A stretch of 64,000 nt of DNA from Myoxocephalus aenaeus (taxonomy: Eukaryota; Chordata; Actinopteri; Perciformes; Cottidae): positions 1,613,501 to 1,677,500 of the forward strand of contig JBAMJR010000097.1 in NCBI GenBank assembly GCA_038501785.1. The letters run 5' to 3'. Positions 34,885 through 45,200 of the stretch are shown here, piece after piece. The first letter of the stretch is position 1. Each line of letters begins with the position of its first letter. The notes beneath the pieces are model-generated. The model was not told the DNA's origin, searched no databases, and saw nothing but the letters and a program-made list of their open reading frames with translations. The position numbers and the translations under genes are program-made.

Positions 34885-35387
34885 GCAGTCTATACAAGCT
34901 AAGCGTGGAATTGTATCAATATTGGTGTGTTCGTCAGTGAGTGTTTCAACCACCACAGACAAAGTCTTTCAGCATGTATTCAATCAGCTGATTTATGGAG
35001 AAACAAATGTGTGCATTTTATTTTTTACATTTGGAGAAATCTGATTTTGGGCTGCAACTGACAAATATTTTCATTATCCATCAATCGATTTAACAATTAT
35101 TTCTACAAAATGTCAGAAAATAGAAAATAATGCTGTCATCATGTCCCAGGGCCAACTTTAACATGAGTTAACTAAGCAATTAAAACAAATAATTGTTCCA
35201 GCTCTCATAAGATTAATAAATCCTCTGTAATAACTTTCTGACCTTTTTGAAGAGTTTTTCCAAGCCAGGTTGGTCCAAAAGATCAAGTTCATGAAACTCA
35301 ATGCTGGTGTCCAGGAGCTTCTCTACCCTAAGTATGCTCTCTGGAACATCCCCTTCTCCTCCATTCACAACAGGATGTAGCACACGC

Positions 35388-35429
<42 letters not shown>

Positions 35430-35654
35430 AGATATGAGTATCACCGCACTAAACAAACTCATGTGGAACTTCAACGTTTGTGATGCCATACATAGTTATT
35501 CATCTGCGTTTCACAGTCAGGGAGCTTACTTACCTCTTTGAGCGTTACTGAAGTTATCGACCACGACCGGCTGGTAACCGGCTTCAATGAGCTCCAACAC
35601 GCAGTGGCTCCCAATGTAGCCTCCTCCACCTGTGACCAGCACCTTCGCTGCCAT
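33004..35654 (-). CDS. gale: UDP-galactose 4-epimerase
   Basis: Interconverts UDP-galactose and UDP-glucose (and the N-acetyl forms) in the Leloir pathway, cytosolic, NAD-bound. Ten coding exons (minus): 35534-35654, 35243-35358, 34569-34682, 34090-34266, 33892-34005, 33732-33798, 33559-33644, 33358-33435, 33160-33274, 33004-33068, giving 350 residues (human 348). The Rossmann glycine motif TGGGGYIGSH is at 8-17. The SDR catalytic set falls exactly at human numbering: S132 in FSSSATVYG, Y157 and K161 in NPYGQTK. Also conserved are RYFNPIGAH, GEDPQGIPNNL, FGNDYDT-DGTG and RDYIHVVDLAKGH. Exon 5 has tandem CAGCAG acceptors (K-D or K-Q-D). Exon 2's acceptor is weak and preceded by a (TG)n tract. 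A 5'UTR intron acceptor (TTTTGCCAG) lies about 10 bases before the ATG. Confidence 0.95.
34838..34880. repeat. (TA)n in gale intron 2
   Basis: About 20 TA units in the intron between gale exons 2 and 3. Confidence 0.9.
35382..35423 (-). repeat. gale: (TG)n tract before gale exon 2
   Basis: (CA)n on plus, so (UG)n in the gale transcript, ending about 25 bases before the predicted exon 2 acceptor. Confidence 0.9.
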
Positions 35655-36165
35655 TTCTCTCACCTGGCAAAATACACACACACACTAGTACACACAATCA
35701 ACCGTCCCTTTAAGACCCTTTTGACGTGCTGTGGTTACTAATTTTAGAAAGAGCAGAACGCCTCGGGCACACCCCAAACCTGCTCTGGAAGACAAACAGG
35801 ATATCCTTTTGAGCACACCTGAAAGGTTTGCTGGACCCACTTGACAGATATGTGACTCACCCATATTGCCCCACCTCACCCACGTCATGCCTGAATCTGT
35901 CTCACCCCATAAAACCATTATGCTGCCTTCAAGAAGATACGTCAGTGCATACATTTCATTGTTGGAAGCTATTTGTATCTTTTGAGAGGGCACACCTTTT
36001 AAGTGACTCTAAACAAGCTGCACTTTGTAGTCCCATTCAAAGCTATTGCCATGAACAGTACAGGGCAGTGAAGGCTGCTTGGGAAAGGAATGTGCTATAA
36101 CACACACATGCACATGTATTACAAGCTCATAAAGCTGCATTCTTAACACTTCAAATGCCCCTCAT

Positions 36166-36171
<6 letters not shown>

Positions 36172-36230
<59 letters not shown>
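36172..36230. repeat. (TA)n in the gale 5' intron
   Basis: About 29 TA units in the proposed 5'UTR intron of gale. The remainder of that intron shows nothing else. Confidence 0.93.
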
Positions 36231-36232
<2 letters not shown>

Positions 36233-36528
36233 GTGCATAGGCGTTTGAGCCATACTGTATTAAAACAACAAATAGATGAATAACGGTCTGTCTGGATGTT
36301 TAGCCTATCAACAAATCTATTTTTTTTATATCAATGTCAATATCAATATGTCATCGTGTGATCAGTCTAACAGTTTCCCACTGCATCTTTGCCAACTACA
36401 CTCAAGACTGAACAACTCAAACTGAAACTTAAAGTCTAACCCAGTGAGCAAAGGTACAACTTCCCTGACAATCTGTCGAAACGAACCCACGTTCAAAGGA
36501 ATGACTGAATGTCAGTGAAAAGACTTAC

Positions 36529-36620
36529 AATATGTCCCGATGAAAGAGTGAATTCACGTCGCCGGCAGCTTCACTGGACGAAACGGGCCAGGAGAAGCAG
36601 GAGAAGTGTGTGTGTGTGTG
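36529..36620 (-). promoter_or_regulatory. gale: Probable 5' non-coding exon and promoter of gale
   Basis: A donor, ATTGTAAGTC on the minus strand, is at 36528/36529 and can pair with the acceptor before the gale ATG. Its surroundings (36540-37050) are CpG-richer than the flanks. They contain TGACGTAA (36856) and a full CRE, TGACGTCA (37031-37038), the latter perhaps too far upstream to belong to the core promoter. The start site is not defined. Confidence 0.4.
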
Positions 36621-37039
36621 TGAGTGTGTGAAGACAGGACGAAGGTTTAAGTCACCTCATTTAGTGACGTTAACCTGTCTCTACTTCAGACGTTTCTTTA
36701 CTTCCTGTGAAACGTGGACTAGCGTTAAGTTCGTGATTACGCTCAACTTCCGGAACGTGTTCTTTCAAAATAAAACTCACGCGTGCGTAAATTCGCGCCA
36801 CAGAGCAGTGGGTTCGCTTTAGCTTGAACCGTGACCTCTCGGGTGGTTGTGTTTGTGACGTAATACCATGTTGGATAACCACAATAACAAATAATAATAC
36901 AAACATGTGTTAATCTCGGCACGAGAGGGCATGTATTTTGAAGATCATAACGGATTCACCAGCGTGCCTCACCGTTACCTTCACGGGGTGTAAGGTCTCC
37001 GCCGAGGCACGTGAGCTTTTTAACGTGACGTGACGTCAG

Positions 37040-37878
37040 ACACACTGCTCTTAAAGACACGCCTCCGACCATTCATGATTTACACAGGGAAGCAACTGTG
37101 CTCAGCCACCAACTCTGTACAATCTGATGCATCCCGGATGGCAAAGGAAAAGTGCCACGTTACTAAACAAATAATGTGCAGGGCATTTACCCACAGTAAC
37201 GCTTTGTGCAAGTGCAGCTTATTCTAACTAGCTACCTTCACTTACGTATATAAGTAAAGTATATTACTTAAAGGTATTTATACTTATATATATATATGTA
37301 TATGTGTGCATTCAGTCAGGTCCATTCAGGCAGTTTGCACATAAGCAAATAACAATAAGGGACAGTTGTATTGGAAGTGTAATCCTTTTTGGGGGGGATA
37401 CATGTTGCATTATTGTTTCAAACCAAGCACATCAAATCAAATTAGATTGAGGGAACTGATCACAACATGCCAATACAAAATGCTTCATATTAATTCCTTA
37501 TTCTGAACACTTGAAGCCCAAGCTTCAAGAGTTTCCTGAGCGGCCCCATGTTAGCAACGCACTATTCAAGTTGAATAATATCTGGACTCGCACACCAGCA
37601 CAAACACTTCATTCTGAGAGCAATAACCTCTTACCTAAATGTACTTATTGTTTAAGGAAAAATATGTTAATGATTTGCTTCCTTTCCCACTCCATATTTT
37701 CCAGTTATAGACAGAGAGGTGCCCACCTCCACAATACAAACATCTCCTGACACGCCATTATGAAATCATCACAAAATGTTTCCAAAACCAGGAATTTCAC
37801 ACTCTCCATAGATAGAGGTAAAATAGAGCTGCGTTTTGTATTAACTTCAGATCCTTGTATGCTAAATAATGCATGTAA

Positions 37879-37954
<76 letters not shown>

Positions 37955-39055
37955 GCATTATTGGGATCATTATGTGCATGTAGACAGCTGTCGTTTTCTA
38001 TTAAGTTATTATGAAGTTCTGATTTAGGACTTTATTCTAGATCCTGTGCCATTCTGAGGCTTTGCCAGCCATGCACTGCCCAGAGACAACGGCACAGGAA
38101 GAAAAGCAGCAGAATTGGGAGGAAATAAAGATGAGACTAGTCAGATACTCACTGCAAATGCTCTCTCTTTGTTAGAAGGGACTTGGAGCTGATGAAGAAA
38201 TATCAAGGGGGTAAACAAAAGTTCACAAATACTTCAACAGGGGTAAACGGTAATAATTACGATAACTAATCCAACCATTCAGAAGAGGACGGATGGAGGG
38301 GAGGCAGAAGAAACATTTAATACTCAGCAGAGGAACAACATTTTACTATTTGACTGTCAGAGAACAGCAGCAAACCAAGACGGCCATCACTGTCTGACAC
38401 ATTTGGTTTAGTTTGCAACCGTTCTAGTTTCATTTTGGGTCAATTGTGCAACACAACGCTCACTGAAAACTATTTTACATCCAGTGTACTTCCAGTGTAT
38501 GCTTTGATTGAGCTGTGTGCTGTGGACTGTCATTTTCAGTTCCAAAGGCCCTTTGCTCCAGTTTGCCTCACAGATGAAGATGCTTTTGATTAAAGGGACA
38601 TTCCACTGACGTCACAAATTAAGTTCAGTTCAATCATCAAAAGGAGTACTACTCAGCCTGTTAACATACTTGTATAAGTACTTTGTGCATACTTGTGTAT
38701 CGCATACAGTAGCTTAGGCTACACAGTAGTAAATTTTAGTAAATTTTACTAAAATTGAAAAAACATTTACTAACATTTTAACATTTAACATTTGGTGCCA
38801 GTCTAAATAGAGTAAAATCTACTCTTGCCTCAGACTTTCTTTCAATCATTTTATTTTAAGTTTATACAAGTTACACATTACCTCAAACTAGACAACAAAA
38901 AAGAACAAAAAATAAACAAATACAAAATAATACAAAACAGCGTAACAACCAACTACAAACAATCAGACAAGGACAGAAAAACATGAACATAAATCAGACA
39001 TAAATCAGACTTATTAATTCAGAGTATTTTTTACTCTATTCAGTGTTCATATTTA
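37040..39055. other. Start of the gale-insm1 gene-poor interval
   Basis: AT-rich sequence with a (TA)n at 37883-37952. No gene or RNA that I can support. Confidence 0.5.
37883..37952. repeat. (TA)n microsatellite
   Basis: About 34 TA units, flanked by ATGCATG-like palindromic sequence (ATGCATGTAAATGTG left, ACATGCATTA right). Confidence 0.95.
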
Positions 39056-39067
39056 ACTGATGATATA

Positions 39068-39205
39068 TTTACTAGAATTGGATCCAATTCTATATAGAAT
39101 TATATATAGAATTAGATCTCATTCTATAATTAGATCCAATTCTATATAGAATCCGAATTGGATTCAATGCTAAATAGAATTCTATATATAATTGGATTCA
39201 ACTCT
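39068..39205. repeat. Palindromic 'ATTGGATCCAATTC' minisatellite
   Basis: Repeated, self-complementary units built from GGATCCAATTCTATATAGAA and its variants, in both orientations, over about 130 bases. No coding capacity. Confidence 0.7.
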
Positions 39206-40345
39206 CTTCAGCTCTCTTCCGCCCCATAAACCGTCAGCTCCTCCAGCGTAGCGAGAGGTTTCATGGTGGCGGAAACGGAATTTAAGGAGCCGTAGTGGGC
39301 GTGGTCACGCTGTTTTACGCCAATAGATTTTATTCTGAATATTTGCTCCTACTCTATATTGGCTACGGCTAGTAATTGCGCCCCAACATGATGAAATATT
39401 ACTCCTTAGGAGGAAAATAATAGTAACTCCGGAAATTTTGCATCGCTACGAATATGAATATTTTTGATGCAAAAATAATGTATTATTCAAAGGTTATTTT
39501 GCACATTTACGTAAAAAAAAAGTGCAACGTGTGCGAGTGAAAAGGCCTCAAGTAGCAATAGGAGAAGTGTAGGACCCAGAAGTTTTGGTGCTCGACCTTC
39601 ACTTTGGGCTGAAAGTCAGGCTGAGGCCCAGATCAGACAGAGCAGCCTGGAGGCTTTTTGTAATTGTTTTCTATGAGAATTAAGTGTTTTCCGCACTGCT
39701 TCTGCTTTGCTGAAGGCCTCACATTCATATAGGAGCACCGTAATCGTCTCCAGTTGAAAAACAAATAACAGCGGAAACCTAATTATTAGGTAGCGTACAG
39801 TTCATAGTTTGTCTTAAACTAACGTTACCACTCATTTAGTGGTTGCCTGGCAACACTAATAAGAAAGTGTGATCAGGGCTTAGTCTGCCTCTGCTGCTCT
39901 GATTTTAATATGCTCCCCGCTTTGTGGCAGTCACACTAAACCGCTGGAGTGCACCGTTTGAACTTGAATCCAGTTGGTGGATGTTTGTTTTATATTTTCA
40001 AAGGCTGAGATGACAATCACACAGTAAATCACAATCTGATCCCAATGCAAGACTTCTGTTACACGATACATTGTGTATCTATCATGTAACAGGAAAAGGT
40101 CTAATGCATACATTTCTTACCTTTAACTAGATCTCCTGTAATTTAATCCCATAGTTTTTACAGACTCAAGCTGGTCCCCAGCGCCACACTTCCTCTACCT
40201 GGATACCTGACAGGGAGGCCCTGTCTCTGACGCGGGGGGCTACTCCAGCATCTCCCACTATTCCTTGAGTGTTGAAGATGATGTGAGTGTCATTCTGTAG
40301 ATTTGTATGTCTTATTACATATTTACATGAAGCAACTGGGGGTTC

Positions 40346-40820
40346 AGGGTCTCGCTCAATTCAATTCAATTCAACTCAGTTTATTTTATATAGCCCAACA
40401 TCACAAATACAAGTTTGCCTCGGAGGGCTTTACAATCTGTACACATAACATCCCTGTCCCGGGACCTCACATCGGATCAGGAAAAACTCCCCTAAAAAGA
40501 TAGTAAAAACCCTTTCACAGGGAAAAAGGGGAAGAAACCTGAGGGAGAGCAACAGAGGAGGATCCCTCTCCCCGGATGGACAGAAGCAATAGATGTCATG
40601 TGACCAGAATGAACAGTGTAGTTACAGCACATTACATGAATATGACAGAAATTATTCATATAATGAGTAGTAGGCATGGTCCATGATCCAGATAACCACG
40701 ATCCATGAAGCAGAAGGAGGTAGAGACTCAAGGACACTTCAATATGCAAACTATGGGGAGACTGGGGCTCGAACCGGCTCCCTTGTGTTTATAGGACGAC
40801 CACTCTCCCCAGCCTCCCAT
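40346..40820 (-). mobile_element. tRNA-headed SINE-like element
   Basis: Read on minus, the head at about 40764-40818 carries a box A-like GGGAGAGTGGTCG and a perfect box B, GGTTCGAGCCC. The body includes, on the plus strand, TTTTATATAGCCC and GGGAAGAAACCTGAGG, phrases found in very common teleost repeats. The far end is a short (GAATT)n tail, CAATTCAATTCAATTC on plus at about 40357. Head, body and simple tail make a SINE-type retroelement the best reading. Its family name is not assigned. Confidence 0.55.
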
Positions 40821-42101
40821 TGTTCACTATAGTCAACGGTGAATTACTTCTTTTTTTTGCGCCACAGCCCCTCTTTAAAAACTGCAAACTCATTTCTTAA
40901 TTAATGTACTTATTTTGAAAGATTCTGTATATTCTTCCTCAAAATGTTTGCTCTCGGCCACAGATCTGGTGGTGAAGGTGATGAAAGGCCATGCTGAGGA
41001 GGAACACGGGCCGTTTGGTCATCTGGAGGAAGGCGGTGGTGATGGACGACTGGCTTCTGGAGATTACCTGGGATTCATTTAAATCTGTTTCATATGACCA
41101 GACTACAGGATCTACCGTAAAGGATCAGCAAACATATTCGACATGACAGGGCACACTGTAAATTATGATTTAACATCTCGCTGCTTTTGTTCACCTTCTT
41201 ACTGTTCCATGGCACTCAAAATAAACCATTCTTCTTAATTACTGTGCCAAATTTGTATCATTCTAGTAAAACCGAATACCAACCCCCTTGAACACTGGCA
41301 CACTCGGGAGACTGTTGACTCATCTTCAACATAATTGATACAAATTGCAAACAGATACAAGTCCGCCCCGCTTTTACTTCCTCCTGCTTTCACCCATCAC
41401 CCAGAAAACATTGCGTACAGTATCCTCCTTCAATAAAAGAAAAGAAAGAGAGGGATGAGTGAGGGAAGGTGCCACCATCCACAGGGTCTCCATCTGATTC
41501 TCTTCATCTCTCTCCACCTGAGTGCCAGTTAATCCTCCCCTCATCCCCCGACTCCCAGCTGGATACAAAGGCTCCTTCTGAATGGCAAGCCACATTAACG
41601 CCAAGGAACTTTCCCCTGCTGTCTGTTAGTCAAAGCTGATTAGAGATTACAGGCCTGTGGCGAAAACACAGCCCTCCATCTCAAATCACTTACCACCCCT
41701 TTCTCCCCTTTATCTCTTCATTTCTTTATCTTCTTAATCCCAACTCTCCTCCTTTTCAATGTCATCAACTTTCGATTGCCACTACATTTTTTGCCTCTAT
41801 TCAGTGCTCTTCTTTTGACAGCTGAATGACAAGAGGGATGAAGAGGAGGAAGCAGGAGAGAGAGAGAAAAAAACAAAAACCTTCCCCTCCTGAGTGGAGC
41901 CAGAATGATGTCATGGGGGCATTTGTCCTCCTGGTGTGGAGGCTTCCCTTCCCCTGCTAATTACCTTGTACAAACTCGAATCTGATATGGCGGATATGAG
42001 GCCCAAATACAATTATTGTGGGCTAACAAAGAGATATTGAGATTCAGGGAATGAGGGAGAGACTGCAAGTGAGATAGAAGGAAAGGCACACGCATGGCCA
42101 T

Positions 42102-42166
<65 letters not shown>

Positions 42167-42208
42167 AACCACATGCACACACACGCTGGCCTACCCACCC
42201 AAACACGC

Positions 42209-42249
<41 letters not shown>

Positions 42250-45200
42250 ACCACTTGTACTTCCCCTCCATTCCCTCAGATAGGCTAATGTTATTACTGG
42301 GGTAATTATCCTCATTAGTGCCAGCAGCTGTAGAGAGCACATTGCTTGCTGTTCAAACTCCACCCCGAACCTTTCCGTCTTCACATCCCTCTTTGTATCC
42401 ACTAGATCTCATTTGGAGACTTTGCCTCCGTCCTTTGCTTGCTAGGTGGGGGCAGTTGTAAAAATAGAGCCCCATCAAACATCTAATAAGCCAGAGGTGC
42501 CCCTCTTTTCTAACTTGTTAGAGTCCATTTCGTGGATGAGGGATACTAATGTGTTCTGGCCCGCAGCACTGCACCACAGAGACATTAGAGGGACGAGCAG
42601 TGTGCAAAAGAAGGAAATTAATTAGAAAAATGCGCTCAGGCGCAGAATATTCATACACTATTTCATAATCTGCAAGAAAATGATACCAACAGATCTTGTT
42701 ATTCTAATGAAAAGGACAACTGTTTGGTTTGGTTTCCATCATTTGCACCTTCCAGGGTTCTTGAACAGTCGACCACAAGATGGCCCTGTTTAGTCAAATA
42801 ACCATTTTAGTGCTCTCCAGCGGCTGCTACTTGGACAGCGAGCTCTATTGACACACTGCTCTCTCGTCTAACCTGCTTTATGTTCTTTAAAAAAAAAAAA
42901 AAAAACGTCACAAAAGAAAATTAGCTGTCACTGTCCTCCGGATGCAACGACACCTTCCCAATGGGATGGCTGTTAAGAGTTGAGAATAAGTGTTTGCGTA
43001 ACTAAAGGCATTGCCTGTTTACTTGAGTGACGTTTATATCAAAAGCACCCTGAAAATGATTCCCTTCATGCTTTTTAACTTTATGCTCCCTCTGCATCTT
43101 TATACACAAATTATGAGATCAACAGCTGAATGAAGCAGGCGGCTTTACACACCATCCCTCCCCCGCTCTGTGAGATTGCCTTTTGTTTTATTGCCAGGCG
43201 CTGGTGCGGACAGTAGGTAACCTGTATACCGCTAAGCCCCGCATCAGCCGCTAAATGTCATGCATAGCCTGCTTTTATTGGCTGATATGGCCTGTTGTAC
43301 CCTTCTCCTTTTTCCTGGAAGCCATTGTTAAAGAGCTGGTTGTTAATGCGGCTGACCAGATGGGCTCCTTCTCCCCGCAGCTCTGACTGAGGGTGTTTAC
43401 CATGCACTGGGCTGTGGATAACAGGTGAGGCTGCTGCTGGCTTTTCAACCAATCAGAGGGCAGCAGATGTCTGGCCTTTGCCTGTAAACCTTTATTTGGC
43501 ATTTGGGGCCTTGTGGAAGTGGGTTTGATAATAACACACTAATCAAAGTGAATTGTGGTTTGTATGTGCAGCTTTTTTTACCCTACACAAAGCTATTATG
43601 TGAGATGGTCATGCAAGCTATGGCAATAAGTCCATACACGTACCCACTGCTATCAAACCTCCCTGGGCCCAATATACTGAATCCTTTTTTTGTAAGAAAC
43701 TTCAGTTCAATAAATCTGAAGTGTTTTTTTCTGTATCCAATACTTGATGACAAACCGCCCAGCTATTTAATTTCCCCCTCCTTAAAGTTCAGGCATCATG
43801 TGTTCCCTCGTCCCTTGTGTGACAAAATGTTTCCAGGATTTAACAGACAAACAGGGAACATTCCTTTCCCTTTCCAATGAAGGTCATCTTGAATTACTGC
43901 AATTATCATGGCAACAACAAAGGTAAGGCCAGGCCTGGGATGGTTGAGAGGAGTGGTTTTTTAAAGCGTTGAATCAATCTGCCTTAATGGATGACCTGTG
44001 TCTAGCATGCATGTATGGATTAGTTGGGCTGGAGCACCTGTCCCTGTTCTGTCAACAGCAGATCAGGTTACTGGCTACACATTCACCTGGCTGACACAAT
44101 TTCTTGTGATTGACAATACGCCGGCCTTTTTCACTGCTGCTCTCACAATGTTGATGTTGCTTGAAAAACTATGAAACAGGTTATTTAAACAATTTAAAGA
44201 AAATCTGGATATATGTGAAATTTATGCATGAAATATGTTTTGTTTTTAAATTAAACACAAGACGAGGCTCTCATTACATATAAAAAAATGAATAATCTAG
44301 TACAACACATCAGCATATTCCACCGAACGTCTGTCTTCTAATTTCAAGATCTGGCTCTGACGAGGCCTCTCAGGTGTATTATGGAGTTAAGCTGCCAGAG
44401 CGGCCCACTGAAGCGAGGCTGTTGCTGGACTCAACATCCTTCCAAAGACAGCTTGTGTCTGATCTGAACTGGGAGACAAGAATAGAGAGAATACGCTCTC
44501 TTTGCTGCTGAGTATTTCAAGATTATTTTATTCAGATTTAGTAAATTGCTTTGTTTTTCCACTCAGATCATATTTATTATGCATATCGTGTGATATTTGG
44601 AAGAGAACTGGGAAATTAGAGCAGCTGACAGGAGATCAAGCCCATCTTCTTCACGCTAAGTTTTTTATCTTGCTAATCAGCGCATATATCTCTTTTGATT
44701 TTCCTCAGGGCACAACATTGGAAATTTCCCCTTAGATTTATGGTGGTTTTCCCTCAGAGACACAAAATGAAGGAAGCTGATGTTTCAAAGCATTCAGCCA
44801 GCTCCATGGTACACTCATGTGTAACCATTAACTGATGTTCAAACAAACGTCACCCATCCTTTACCTCCGAAAGGTTAACCTTTAATGCAAGGCTCATTAA
44901 TATTTGAGTCAGGAGTCCGGAGGAAATCTCTACATATTTCATCCAGCTTGCATAAAGCCCCCTCAGGATGGCCTTATACTCCTGGTGCGGCCTTGCTACT
45001 GCTCTGTGTTATTCACTGTCGTCTCCATTATCTCCCTGATGATGAAACGATTAGCTAGCAACCGTTGCGCTAACCACAAAGCTGGAAGGGTGATGGATGG
45101 GCTAAGTGATATACTCCGGCGGTTGGTGGAGCGGGCTTTGTTCTGGATCTCTGACACCTTCTATCTTGTGATCCATGCAACCCCCATTGCATCCATCCAA

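Noticed and set aside
37883..37979. Tandem arrays considered as CRISPR-like repeats
   Set aside because: They are simple microsatellites without unique spacers, and the genome is eukaryotic.
40764..40820. Possible tRNA gene on the minus strand
   Set aside because: Box B is perfect, but the acceptor stem and anticodon arm do not form, and the sequence continues into a repeat body, so it is a SINE head.
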